A stretch of DNA of 64,000 bases from Anarhynchus alexandrinus (Eukaryota > Chordata > Aves > Charadriiformes > Charadriidae), in the NCBI GenBank assembly GCA_008711295.1, contig VUYV01000020.1, positions 2,529,296-2,593,295 of the forward strand, given 5' to 3'. The notes under the pieces are model-generated. The model was not told the DNA's origin. It made no database searches and was given only the letters and a program-made list of their open reading frames with translations. Each line of letters opens with the position of its first letter. Positions within the stretch are counted from its first letter, which is position 1. Position numbers and translations under genes: made by a program. Positions 38,701-53,700 of the stretch are shown here, one piece after another.

Positions 38701-41700
38701 AGCGTTCGCAGTATCACACATAGTCACAGTTGTAGCTGAAGTGGGTTACTACATGAAAATTTAGATTGAGCATTTAACTTGGTGCTTTGAATCAGAGGAA
38801 TTGCTATACAGTCCAGTATTCAGGGTTTTATATTTTGTCAAGGATTAAAAAAGAAAACCAGTAGACTCAATCTCCCGATTCCATTTTGGGGCAGAGGGGG
38901 GAGGGGGGGAGGATGATGAACAATATGTGGACACTGAGGGTTATACCATACCACTGAGGGTTATACCTATACCATATAGCCTTTCTTTCACACTCTTCTG
39001 CCAAATGCAAATGCCTGCTATGTCAGTCCACAGTATTAATGTGTCTACTTTGAATTTGAAGCCCAAACTTAAAGTTTCTCTGTTAAGCAGTGACAGTCAA
39101 AAGTACTTTTTCTTGATGTTCTGAATCGCAACTCTGATAAGTCCCTGATAATGTTAATGACTTAACATTTTTTACTTTTTTTCCCCCTTTTTTTTTTCCA
39201 AAATACTTTGGAAGTTATTCAATTACAGAACACTTGTATTAGCACGGTTTGATTTTAATGATATCATAGAATCATTATGGCTGGAAAAGACCTTTAAGAT
39301 CATCAAGTCTAACCATTATCTAACTCTACCAGACCCACTTCTAAACCGTATCCCTGAGCACCATATCTAGACGGCTTTTAAATACATCCAAGAATGGCGA
39401 TTCAACCCCTTCCCTGGGCAGCCTGTTCCAGCCTTTGATAACACTTTCAGTGTATAAGTTTTTCCTAATGTCTAACCTAAACCTACCCTGGCACAACTTG
39501 ATGCCATTTCCTCTTGTCCTATCAGTTGTAGCTTGTGAGAAGAGACCAACACCCACCTCTCTACAGCCTCCTTTCAGGTAGTTGTAGAGAGCAATAAGGT
39601 GTCCCCTCAGCCTCCCTTTCTTCAGACTAAACAACCCCAAGTCCCTCAGCCGCTCCTTATAAGACTTATTCTCAAGACCAGCTTAGTTACCCTTCTCTGG
39701 ACCCTCTCCAGCACCTCAATGTCCTTCTTATACTGTGGCACACAAAATTGAATGCAGTACTCAAGGTATGGCCTCACCAGTGCCGAGTATAGTGGGACAA
39801 TCACTTCTCTAGCCCTGCTGGCTACTCTGTTCCTGATGGATCAGGAATGCCCTGCCGTTGGCCTTCTTGGCCACTTGGGCACACTGCTGGCTCATGTTCA
39901 GTCAGCTGTCAGTCAACACCCCCAGGTCCTTTTCTGCCAGGCAGTTTCCAGCCACCCCTCCCCAAGCCTGTACCATTCCATGGGGCTGTTGTGGCCCAAA
40001 TGCAGGACTCGGCACATGAACAATGATTTCATGAAACATGTGAAAGATTTAGATATTTCATATGATGATTGAATGAATTAGGGACTCATTAATGAAATTA
40101 ACATTGTGACAATTATTTCATGAGTTTTGTAAAATGTCTGAATGAAACATTTTATGTAATCACAATGTAATTGCATAAAGTATATTTAACAGCTGTACTT
40201 GAAGGAAAACAAAAGCATTAATCACAACCACTGTCAGCTGCCAGAAGAATACTTCCTTTTGTGCCAAAAAAATGCAACCTGTACTTTTCGAATCAGTGTT
40301 CAATTTTGATCATCAAAATAGCATATTAAAAATATTCATATTAATACCCTTAATCTAATTTCTCACCAGATCATCTTGGAGTTTTATTGGTTATATTAGT
40401 TGAGGTTTAAAAATTTATTGAGCATGATTAACTTTTTTTTTTAACAAGAAACCTTTTGGTAAGTTGCCATGGCATTTTGAAGATTGGTTCATATGATTTA
40501 GGGAAAAAATTAATTTTGAAGTTGTCCATCAAATAAAAATATAGTTGCTAAGAATGGAAAGTAAAGTTTTTCTCGAAACTGCGCTTTAAGGTATCAATGA
40601 CACATGGAATACCAAACTTGATAAATGCTATACGAATGATTCACAGTGTTTCAAGATACTACAATACTTCTGAAAGAATGACATCATTGTTTATAAAGGT
40701 AAATATGTTAAGTATAATATTAATTATAAAAAATATGGGTTTTTTTCAGAAAAAAACCCTAATTTTGTTTAAATCAGTAGGACATTTGTTAAGAAATGGC
40801 AATAAATAGTGGGTGTCTGCACGGGAAAGGAAGAGAAGTCTGTTGATCAGGAGAGGATTGAACTTGGATTAGACACTTGTCTTCTGGAAGGAAGTTTGTT
40901 GTTATTCTTGGTTCAGCAAGGTTTTTTTGTTGTTTGATTAATCTCCTGATCGGAATTAATCTGCTCAGTTGTTTCCTAACTCACCGAATCCACAAAGTTT
41001 CTTTTATTATCAGCCTTGAAGACCTAATTAAGCAGATGGGCCATCAGTCTGACTGATGTCTGTTTACATTTCAACCCCTTGTGTTATGGTTTGATAAATC
41101 CACAACAATTTATTGTTGTTTAGACAATTATTCTATCACCTAATGACCCCTCCTCACTCAGGAAGGGGAATCGGGGAAAAACAAGGAAACACGAGGGTTG
41201 AAATATAAATAGATTTAATAGGATAAGACAAAATAATTAACATTAATAATACTAAAGAATTAGTATCGATCCCAATACCAATATAAAGTATGCAAGGATT
41301 ATACTCAGCCAATTATATCAGCAGGAAGCTGTGCACTCCCAGCAGTGGACAGCAAATGTCAGACACTGCAAGCACTACAGCTTCGGAGGAAAGGGAAGAC
41401 CTCAGGGGTCCACCACCAGGGCAAGAAGTTCTTGGGACTGCCACCATCAGGGGAGAGGGAGCACCTCCCAGCAAACTTGCTAATTTGTATTGAATGTGAC
41501 ATTCATGGTATGAAATAATCCTGTTGGCCAGCTTGGGTCAAGTGCCCGGGTCTCGCTCCTCCTCATCCCTGCACCTGGTGAGCTCAAAAACACTGAGACC
41601 TTGAAACCCACATACCATAGCTGGCCATAAAGTAAATATTTTCACAAATTGAGACACTAGAGTCTTCTAAAAGTGCAGTTTTCCCAAGAATTAGAAGAGA

Positions 41701-44700
41701 AATTAGTCCTGTGTCCCTCAAACCAGGACACCTTGTTTTTTCCTGATGCCCCTTCCTGGGTGGGGAGGGGTTGCTGGGTGATAGAATAATTGTCTAAACG
41801 ATGTTAAATTCTTGTGGGTTCCTCAAACCGTAACAAAGTCCTATCTACAACATCACCAGTCATTGTATTACAGTGTGAGGCTGCCTTTGGTGTGGCAGTT
41901 CTCAGTCTTTATTCAGTTAGGGATTCTTAAGACCTACTTGCAATACTTTCGTGTGTCAGGAAAACTGTTTTGAATTGTTCACGTTACTTAACAGACAAAA
42001 AGGATTATCTACCTGTAGCTGTTCTCTGAGATGTGTTTTCTATATCTGCATTCACTCCCATGCTCCTTTCTCTCTTTCTGTCATTACAAACTTTGGATTT
42101 TTGTGGTTGAGAAGTAGAAGGATGTTCTCTCCTTTTCATAACCATGGGAGACCAAAGTAAAGACATACTGCCAAGAATTTTTTTTAATGGCAGTTTTTAA
42201 ATAAGGATGCACACACTACAAAGTATAAAGATGACAACATAAGTGAAGAGTAGTTATAGTTAAATAACTTCTCTTTGTTCTTGAGTTATGGTCGGTGACA
42301 TTCTGTGTTTATGCATGTGTATTGCTGGACTTGTAGTACTTACAAATACTTCCTGAGACTTAAATACACTTCTGGGTGTGTTTTATAGGGTGTTTTTCAT
42401 GTATTTAGCCACTATTATTCCCAGAGGTGAAATTTATCCAAACTCTGATAATACTAATACATGAATGTGTGAATTTTGTTAGATTTTACAAAACAGGCAA
42501 ATTTCTTTATAAGCTTGAGACCTAATTGTTTTCATTTGTCTGCACTAGGTTACAAATCAAATGGTCACAACATGTAGAGCGTATATTACAGATGGTGGCT
42601 TGTCTCGTGTCTGGGAGCAGGAGACGTCAACAGTCATTGGAAAAATTCAGGTTTGTATTTTGGTATTTTATTATTTACCTACTAAACCTATTGGTTACCT
42701 ATATGGACAAGGAAGCCCATATCAATATGTATCAAGTACTTCACACCTCTTAACTGTTTTATTTCATGTTTCGAGTGTTTTCCCATTTCTTAGCCCACTG
42801 ACATTTGTTGAAAATAGAATGGCCTCATTTTTATCTGGGTGGTCCACCAATGACCTTGGAATTGTCATCTTCACCATATGTGTGACTACGTAATTTTGTC
42901 ATCCTGCATAATCCATGTTCTTCCCCCTTAAGGGTATCTGATATGGTACCATCTTCATCTGCCATGGGGAAACTGGTATTTGAACAGACTTTGTTACACT
43001 AGCTTCTTCTGATACCAGACTTCTGCGGCACACCATGAAAGTTCAGTGCTAAGAGAGTTCCTCTTCTGGAAGATGGTTCCTCTTCTGGAGCCAATGGTGA
43101 CATATTAAGAACTAATTAAGCACATGCAACATGCCGTGGCAAACTATGTCCAGCTGTGCGGTTACTGGCTGACAATACTGACTTCATTTCCATCTTCTGC
43201 TTTATCAGACCTCAGCTACTGACTTCTTATCTTGGCCAGGAAGGCGTAGGATTTCATAGTCCTTTAAAAATTAGGTCCAGAGGTACAAAAGAAAATGTAC
43301 TGAATGTATCTCTTCTGACCTGATGGAATGACACGATTCTAATAATTCATCTGTTTCAATGAGGTCATCTTGTGACTGTTGTACAACTGACAAACTCTCG
43401 TCATTCCATAAGAGAAATATAAGCCCAGTTTCTAATCATGGTGATCAGTCTTCATTCTAGTATCTGTATATTCTTGAAGATCTGAACATTGCTTTCAATG
43501 AGGACCTTTTTTCATTTCCTGTAATTCATAGCTAATTATGTTATATATACCTGGTCTAGTGGGAGGCATCCCTGCCTATGGCGGGGAGTTGGAACTCGGT
43601 GATCTTCAAGGTCCCTTCCAACTTAAACCATTCTATGATTCTATGTACTCATAGGCTGGTGACTGCCAGTACGTTGTGATAAAATCTGCCTTCTGTTTTC
43701 CAAGAACTGACAGAAGATTTTGTATTCCAGTGATTATAGACTCTACATTTCTCACCAGTCATTATTTTTACATCTATAAGGTCTTAGTATTTTAAGTAAA
43801 TAACCAACTGAGAAAGATGGATTGTTTTTCAATCTCACTTTAACTCAGATTTGTCAGCACACACTAGTTTGTATAACCAATTTCCTTTGAATCCCATGGG
43901 AGTTCCAAACAGTTTACCCTGTTATGCCAAAACCTGTCCTTAACCAGAGGACAGTCTGACCATTCTTATTAAGCTAATGGCTTTTCTTAATACTCAAGTG
44001 TCTTTTTTAGAGCAGGAGTCATCACCTGCTCTTTGCTGGCCTCTACTTTCCCCTTCTTTTTCTGGCAACTTATTTCACAGTGTGAAGTCTTTCACTGTAC
44101 TGTACTGTTGTATGTTCATATGTTGCAAATATTTGCTACACATACTGAAAGAAAAACACTGCATGTGAGTCATTATTGTCTGTTGACTGAAACTAGTTTC
44201 AGTGATAATTAACCACTTTGGAATGACGGTAGCTTTGAGTTCTCCAGTCTCTCACCCATAAGCATAGCATGGCATAATGAGTGTGGTATTTATTCCTTCA
44301 CTTTTTAGGACTGCATGTTTCTATTGAAAGAATATCAGAAATGCTTTCATGAAACAAAGCAAGAGATTTTGGAAACTCTAGGAGAAAAGACATTTGAAGT
44401 ATCGGAAATGTACATTTTTGGAAAATCTGAAGCTTTTTGTAGGAGATTAGAAAAAGTGAGTATACTGTGTGCTGTTATTATCAGTAGAGAAGAAGCGCTT
44501 CTCCAAAGGACAGTTTACAAGGTGGACACTTGTCAACATACATGCTCTTAAGCATCCAATGAAGGAGTTTGTAACTCTTTATGGAGAGAAATTAGGCACT
44601 TCCACAGAGTAAGTCATCCCAATACTTTAGGCAATTACTTCACAATGTCCTTCTGAATTTTTCAATTTATCTCTGTTAATGTGGAGAGAAATAATCTAAT

Positions 44701-47700
44701 TGATCTAGACTTTGATCATTGTTTCAGGAGGTTTAAAATTATGTGAAAAATAACACATCTTGGCTTTTTAAAACAGTGTCCTAAGACATTAAAAACTCCT
44801 GTTACTGCCAAACACAGTTCTTCAGATGATTCTGCTGCTTGGTTTTGACTTAACATTTAGCTCGCTAACCTGATGAAAGGATTTTAAACTAGCATTTGTA
44901 GAGTTTGTGTGGAAAAGATAATAGGTGCTCCTTGTTGCAGAATAAAGTCAGACAAGGCATGAGAGGATAATGGGACAGTCATCACAGGGTAGGAATTCTG
45001 TGAGTCTTTGATTTTTTTCTGTATCATGCAGCATATATACTAATCTGTATGGTTGGTACTTTTATTCTGTGAAATCTCTTTGTGTAATCAGTATGCATAT
45101 GTCATGTTTTAACTCTTTTTCCATATTACCCTATTAAATCTAACAGTCAAATATAAAAAAGAAACCCTTTACCATCAAAAAGAACCAAAGATGATTTTGC
45201 TTTGTATTGGATTGTGGTGAAGACTGATGATGAAAACTGAATTAACTATGCTCTGTTGAAGATACTTGGCTTAAAAGCTCAGAAGCCGAACACTTCTGAA
45301 TGCAATAGTTAGAGAAGTGGCTACTGTTTATTTTATTTTACTCGAGTTTTGGTTTATAGAGGAAGTAACAAATAATTTGTTCTGAGCATGAATATAATGT
45401 TTATATTTCAGATTACAGAGATGATAACTGTAGTACAAACATTTTGTGCACTGAATCTGTCAACCATCGAAGGCATAGATATTATGGCAATAAAATTCAA
45501 AAGTATCTACCAAAGTGTTCAAAAGAAACAATATGACATCCTTGATCCACGAAAAACAGAATTTGATGTGGATTTTGTGAACTTCATGGCAAAAGTTGAG
45601 GGTTTAGAGGTAAGTAGTATTGCTACCTATAATTTACCTGGGGAAAAATCTCATCTCTACTTACTCAGTATCTCCCTGAATGTCAGTGAGACTTTGAACT
45701 GTGAATAGGCTGCATTGTTCTTCTTCCAAAGAGCATAGAATTTGTGTTTGTCTGGAGGGAGGCTTCTTTCATTCCTTCTCCTCCTTCCAAATGAAACTGT
45801 AAAATATATCATATGCGCCTCACTGAAGATCAGTCAGTCTGCAGCCAAATTGACAAAAATTATGAGACCGGAGAGAATGATCTATATGAGGGTGGTTTAT
45901 TAGCCTTGGAGGCACATGGTTAGACTTTGGGCAGAACAAAGCTGCAACTGTTTTCAATACATGATTTGATTCTTTGCTAAAATTGTCCAGCATTTTAAGA
46001 GATAACTTGACTGACACTAGCTATTTATTGATTATGTTAGACATAGACTGATGAAGGCTGCTATTTTGTGCTTTAAGCAGTAACAGTTCCAAATGCTGCT
46101 ATGTTAAGAAATTATCAGACACCAAAAACCTATTATAACTAGAAAAACTGTACTAAACTATATATTCTTTAGATACAGATACAGACATTTATGCGTACCT
46201 GTTTTGGGAGAATTTTGTCTTCACAGCATGCACTTCAGTTACTTCAAAGGTATTGGCAATTATGTTTTAAAATTTTTTAAAGTAACTTCAAACTACTGAT
46301 TAGCACATTTTAAATAACACAGCTAATTTTAGAACAAAGGGCCTAATCAAGAATTTTTCATTATTGGTGTTCTGAACCATATAATCGTCATAAAAGATGT
46401 ATTTTAGCTTTCTTTTGGCAATCAATATATTCACCTGTTCCTTAACTTCATTACAGTTGATTTTGTATATACTAGAGGATACTAAAAGAAAAACCTAAAA
46501 AAACCACAACAGCAACAACAACAAAAAACCACCAGAGCAGAACTTTTCAAGTTGCTTAAACTTGCTAAAAATAAAAAAAAAATTCCCAGATCCAGAAGTG
46601 TTTCCTAGATCTGTGCTTCTTTCATTTTGTATAATGTACCCCAAAATAATAAATACAAAAAGTATTTGTGTTTTAGAAATATAATTTTGGATACTAATTT
46701 TTAATACAGGTTTCAAAATCTGAGAATGCCATGCCTTCAAGAAGAAATAGTACATACAGTTGGTTGTATACTTCAACATTATGTAGCAGAACTTGAAGCT
46801 ACTAAAAAGGTATTTCATTTCTTCGCAATAAATTTTAAACATCATGATAAAATAAGAGCAAACGTTTTAATATGACTAGTTTTTATTTATTCTGCCTATT
46901 TCACTAACTGACTGTCAATGCCTAATTTATCACACTTCCATTTTCCTGTTACAGAAAACAGACCTGAGTGTGTAGGCAAATATGATATACATGCTCTTGC
47001 AGGAAAATGTGTCATCACAATTTTACCCTTTAAATCAAAATATTTTCTGTTATTCCTTCATCAGTTATAGGAAAAAAAGTATATTCTTTACTGGCTGTGT
47101 ACATCACTTGCATATACCTTTCATTTTTTTTTACTATATGAGGCCTCTAAAGTTAATTTGCATTTATGCATGGCTATTATCTAATGCTGTGATAGTATAA
47201 AATAGATATAAAATGTAAGTAAATTGCATTTATGTTCATTATAAAGTAATTTTCCATGATTTGTGTAGTGTACCATGACTGTAGCATAAATGAGAATTAA
47301 CTTCTGGGGACTGTTCACGTCACTTGACTTTAAATTTTTAGAGAGGAATTAATCTAACACGACTTTATATGTCTGCAAAATAAATATCTGCATAAGAACT
47401 AGACATCTGTACTCCCTTTCTACTCAAGAAAGAAATGAGTATTCTAAAGTCAATTCATCTGATCTATTTCATGTGTTAACCTGAAGATTTAAATTTTTTT
47501 TAATTTAAATTTTTCTTCAATGACTATAAAGGGAATCTGGAAAAACAGACTGATGCAGATATTTTTTGAGAGATGTTTTCTTTTTGTCAGGTGAACGACA
47601 TGTTTATGTGAGGAGCCAAGTATCTGCAAACTCTGCACTTACTAGAAGAAAATGATTCCTCCAAACAGTGACTTAAAACTGTAGCCTAGCATAGCTGCTC

Positions 47701-50700
47701 TGAACCACTCTTTACAGTGTCCTTTCCCTATCTACTCTCTCTATATTATATAAGTACTTCCCAGATCTCTAATTTCTGGCTAAATTTAATGAATGTATTT
47801 TCAGCAGCACTGCTTGCTTAAGAAATTGCTGACGCCACCCCTGGCTGCTTTTTCCCAGCCAAAAAAATAGGTACACTTTCTGAGGGGGTTTCATCCAGGT
47901 CAGTTTCTCTCTGAAGTTCACCATGAAGCTACTTTAATTTCTTTTGTTGGGACTGTGCAGAAGACAGTATAGGGGTAAGAAGACATGCCAGTAAGTGAAG
48001 AGTGGTGTTTGCTTAAGCAGTACAGCTGTTGCGTTATCAAAGGATAAGTTTGCATGCCTGAAGTTGGGTGGACACATATATTCCTCTTATGTTCAAGAAT
48101 ATGTCATGAAGTCCAACAAGGCCAAGTGCAAGGTCCTGCACGTGGGTCAGGGCAATCCCAAGCACAAATACAGGCTGGGCAGAGAATGGATGGAGAGCAG
48201 CTCTAAGGAGAAGGACTTGGGGGTGTTGGTGCATGAGAAGCTCAACATGAGCCGGCAATGCACGCTCGCAGCCCAGAAGGCCAACTGTATCCTGGGCTGC
48301 ATCAAAAGAAGCATGGCCAGCAGGTCAAGGGAGGTGATTCTGCCCCTCTACTCCGCTCTTGTGAGACCCCACCTGGACTACTGCATCCAGCTCTGGGGCT
48401 ACCAACATAAGAAGGACATGGACCTGTTGGAGTGACTCCAGAGGAGAGCCATGAAGATGATCAGAGGGCTGGAGCACCTTTCCTATGAAGACAGGCTGAG
48501 AGAGTTGGGGTTGTTCATCCTGGAGAGAGAAGGCTCCAGGGAGTCCTTATAGCAGCCTTCCAGTACCTAAAGGGGGCCTACAGGAAAGCTGGGGAGGGAC
48601 TTTTTATCAGGGAGTGTAGCAATAGGACAAGGGGTGACGGTTTTAAACTGAAAGAGGGTAGATTTAGGTTCGGTATTAGGAAGAAATTCTTGACTGTGAG
48701 GGTGGTGAGACACTGGAACAGGTTGGCCAAAGAAGTTGTTGAGACCTCATCCCTGGAGGTGCTCAAGGCTAGGCTGGATGGGGGCTTTGAGAAACCTGGT
48801 CTAGTGGGAGGTGTCCCTGCTCGTGGCAGGGGGGATTGGAACTAGATGATCTTCATGGTCCCTTCCAACTCTAACCATTCTATGATAATATACTGGCTAG
48901 TTTGAACTATTTATTAGATATTATTGGATTGCTTTTTATCTTTGCCAAGCAAGTTATTTCTAATGAAAAGTTGCTCCCACTGCAGTACTGGTTCTAAAAT
49001 GCTTGAATAATTTGTCAATGCAAATTTGGTATGTGATAATTTTAGGCCGAATTTTTCTTGACTACAATGCAGCCATTCAGTGAGCAGGGCACCTTTTTTT
49101 TTTTTTCTTGGTTTGGGCAGAGATAAATCATGGGCTGTGTACCCAGAAGTCTCTACGTGCATATTCATGAGAAGTTAGTATAAAAGAGCATATCATAGAA
49201 TCATAGATTATCCTGATTTGGAAGGGACCCACAAGAATCATCAAGTCCATCTCCTGAAATGTTAACTATTAGACAGGTGTAAGTGTCCGAAGAACAACGT
49301 TGATGTTTCTATTCAGATAAAACCTCTCAGTTAATAATATAGGTTAGGCCTTTCCTCAGGGCAGTTCCCAGGCAAAGGAGAAGCCCCAACAATGGTTCTC
49401 ACAACACTTTGCTACACAGCTTGCTTTCACAACAGATGGCTCCAAAGTTACACAGCTGCACCTGTCAGGCTTGGCCTTGAATACTGGCTGCTCAGCTCCT
49501 AGGTTTGCAGTGCCTCTTGGTGTACTCAGGGCTCTGTCATAAGTAAGCACAGCTAAGAAATAGCATGAGATAATGAAGAGAGGAGACATACCGACAGTCG
49601 TATCAATGTGTATATCTCAGAAGTGTAGCAAGTGGGGGAAGCAATACACTTTTCTCTCAGTGAACTGTTGTGTGACTCCACATAAATTTAATCTGGGAGG
49701 AGGAAGAAATTGTGGTACCAGAGGAAAAACAGTTTAACATTTAAACATGGTTTTTGGTTTTTTTTAATCCATGTGTCTAATATTGTTCTTATAGCTTTAC
49801 CAAATTCAGAAAGATGACCCTCCTCTTGCTCGAAACATGCCACCTGTTGCAGGAAAGATACTGTGGGTGAGACAGCTATTCAGAAGGATAAATGAACCAA
49901 TCAACTATTTCCATGTAAGTTGATGTGAGGAAAAATTGGGTATTTTGTGTAACAGTGAACTGTCTTGCTTCAGTAAAGTGACCATAATGTTTCTGGCTAT
50001 GATGATGTCACTTCTCATATGCTAGGCAACCTGTTTATTTGTATGTGAATATCTAGTTAAAAAAATATGCTCTGCAGTAACTACTGTTGTAGATCCAAGA
50101 TGTAGTGTTAGAATAGAATAGAATAGACTATTTCAGTTGAAAGGGACCTACAACAATCATGTGGTCCAACTGCCTGACCAATTCAAGGCTGACCAAAAAT
50201 TGAAGTGTGTTGTTAAGGGCATTGTCTAAATGCCTGTTAAACACTGATAGGCTTGGGGCATTGACCACCTCTCTAGGAAGCCAGTTCCAGTGTTTGGCTG
50301 CCCTCTCAGTAAAGAAATGCTTCCTATTGTTCAGTCTAAACCTCCCCGATGCAGCTTTGAACCATTCTTATGTGTCCTGTCACTGGATACCAGGGAGAAG
50401 AGCTCAGCACCTCCCTCTCCGCTTGCCCTCCTCAGGAAGCTGTGGAGAGCAATGAGGTCACCCCTCAGCCTCCTTTTCTCCAAACTAGAAAAACCCAAAG
50501 TCCTTAGCTGCTCTTCATAGGACATTCCTTCCAGCCCTTTCACCAGCTTTGTTGCCCTCCTCTGGACACATCTGTCTAAAATTGCAGGGCCCAGAACTGC
50601 ACACAATACTCAAACTGAGGCCACACCAATGCTGAATACAGCAGGATAATCCCCTCTTTTGACAGGCCGGTTATGCTGTTTTTGGTGCACCCCAGGATGC

Positions 50701-53700
50701 AGTTTGCCCTCTTGGCTGCCAGGGCACACTGCTGACTCCTGTTGACCCTGCTGTCAACCAGCACCCCTGGATCCCTTCTGCAGGGCTGCTCTCCAGCCAC
50801 TCCTCTCCCAGTCTATACTTGTGCCCAGCATTACTCTGTCCTAGGTTCAGAATCTAGCATTTTGACTTGTTAAATTTCACCCCATTAATCATACCCCAAT
50901 GCTCCAATCTATCTAGATCCCTCTGCAAGGCCTCTTGTCCCTCAAGAGATTCAACAGCACCTCCCAGTTTCGTATCATCACCAAACTTGCTAATGGTGCA
51001 TTCAACTCCTGCATCCAGATTGTTGATAAATGTATTGAACAGAACTGGCCCTAGAATTGAACCCCGAGGAACACAGCTGGTGACTGGTCACCAGCCAGAT
51101 CTGGCCGCATTCACCACAACCCTTTGAGCTCTGCCCTTCAGCCAGTTCTTCACCCAGTCCACTGTAACCCTGCTCATTCCCTAGTTGGATAACTTGTCCA
51201 GAAGGATGCTGTAAGGGAAAGTATGAAAAGCCTTACTAAAATCCACAAAACCTGTTTATTTGACCTACCACTGAACTAGCACTCTAAGCCTGAAATATGC
51301 ACTGCATTGTTCATATGTCTGTCTTTGTATTGCCCAAAGAAATATTTCACCATTCCAGCCAGTGGTGTTTTTCTTCTTTTTTTAATGGAGCAGACTGGGG
51401 CTTATATATAAGATTCGTGTCCTGTATTTTAACCAAGAACCCACCTCTTCTGTTCCGCCCCATAGGGTTCTCTATGGAGAATAATGTCTCTTTAGCAAGA
51501 GGCTGCTAGGAATAGCTTAAGGCGTAAACATGGACTGCCTGACGTCCTGAAATCGTCTGGTGTCTATGTTTTGGTACCACCGAAAAAGCAAGTTTATTGT
51601 AAGGACCTGCACAATAGCTTCAAAATTTAGCAGAGAATCTGGTCACCAGTTTCACTACAGATGATCTCTGAACTAGTCTGGAAACAGGGAATTCCATTAC
51701 TGAAAAACTTCTCATTCTACATTTTCTGTACCATTTAACATACAGCTGAAGGTTGGTACCAGCCACATAAGCTTTAACATTTACGGCCCGTAGGTATTTC
51801 TTGGTATTTGATTTTCTTCCTTCATTGGAATAGTCAGAATCTTGCTATACTATGATCTGTTATAGCAATAATATTTCTTGAAATGTTTGAATGATTCTCC
51901 TAAAAAGTATGTAGAGTCTCCTGCCAAGTTAAGAACTATGTGAGAGAGGTTTCCACTTTTCTGTTTCCCTCAGATGAGAATAATGATTACCTAAATCTGC
52001 TCCAAAGAAACCAGACATAAATATCGTTACTAATTAAAAAATGAGATTTTTTTTAAATTAATTAGTAATTACTGTGAAATTTTGAATAGAACTGAGCATC
52101 CATTTCACTGTGAATTACAGGTGTTTATCATGGTATAATGAAGTAATTGTTCTTACATGTGTTAAATATTTAGTATTTATTACTTACAAGTTTTTACTGA
52201 TTTTATCACCATGTAAATTTTCATCACAAATACTTGATACAGTTTTTAAAAGAACTCTGTAAGTATAATTTGTAATATTAACTTATATAATGTATAGTCA
52301 ATAGTTAAATTGAGAAAAACCCAAATAGTATGGTTTTCTTTTGATGTGTTTTTAATTTGAATGTACTGTGTTTTAATAGAAAAAGTCGAATATCTTGGCA
52401 AGTCCAGAAGGTAAAGCAGTTGTTCGATTATACAACAGAATTGCCTGTGTGTTGGTGGAATTCGAGGTAGTCTATCATAATGCATGGATGAAGGAGATTT
52501 CACAAGTACAATATCGTAAGTGAATAAATATGTAGTTGGCTTTTTTTTAACAGTTATTGAATACTAAGTTAATACAAATCAAATCAAGTATTTTTTAAAG
52601 GCTTGTTTACCCTTAAAATGTGCAAATTAATCATGGTCCACTAAGCAGGCCCAATAATACAAATCTCTGTCCCTTACTGACCTTGAAACTTGGTTTTGGT
52701 GCAGAGGATTGCAGATTTGGTTCGACACGTGACTGGAAACAGTAGTGAAACAAATTTAAGGCACACAGTTGTTCATTTTTGTATTCAAATTATTTATGTA
52801 TACCAATTAATAATTCTTCCTTTTTTCTTTCCACTATAATAATTTATACAGTTGTATTATCCCAGTCCCTCTCAGGACAAATATTACTTTATGCCTAGAA
52901 AAAATGTTTGGTAATCAAGCTTTATCATTTTAAGATTAAATGAGAGCTGAAGTTTAAAATTTATTTTTTTTAGTCGATTTTTCATGTAAACTGTAGACAT
53001 TCTATGGGCTTCAAAACTAGGAGTAGACCTATAAGAATAAAATCTTGTCATCACACAGTCAACAGAAGTTTTTGTGTTGCTGTTTCGGCTTTTATTTTGT
53101 TTTGGATTTTTGCAGTATTGCTATGTAAGCATTCATCCTCTGGGTTAACAAATTCCTGTAAGATACTGAGCATCTCATAAAAGTTTTGTGTTTCCAGGTC
53201 CTTAGAAAATGAATTTCATAATTTTTTAACTTGAGCTAAGAAAAAGTATGCCACAAGCAAGACTGGATCTGATGCTCTTTTAGCTTATGAGGAGAAAGGT
53301 TATATATGGCAGAAGGCTAATATGGTTAAAGTCGGTTGTATATTTTTTTTAACTGGAAACAATATGAAGCTATTTCACAAGTAACCATACATATTCAATC
53401 ACTATATAGTAATATTAGAAATCTGTGTTCCATAATAAGTTATATAAAAGAAACAATTGTTTGTCTTAGAAACTTATATAAAAATGTCTTTGCAGCCTTA
53501 CAAGCCACAATATTTGCACGTCATCCTAAAACTGGGAAGTTCCTGGTTAATTTTGATCCCCAAATTCCAGAGATTGTCCGAGAGACCAAATGTATGATAA
53601 AGTTGGGTCTGGAAGTACCGGAGCAAGCAAAAAAGATAGTAAAAATAGAAAATAACCTGAAGTCAAACAAGTTGCGTTTAGAGGTAAACTTAAAAATTAT

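Larger units (their letters stand above)
46810..49794 (+). other. DNAH8 intron 14
   Basis: This 3-kb intron contains a long plus-strand CR1 and a short minus-strand CR1 fragment, both annotated. The rest is AT-rich. Confidence 0.85.
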
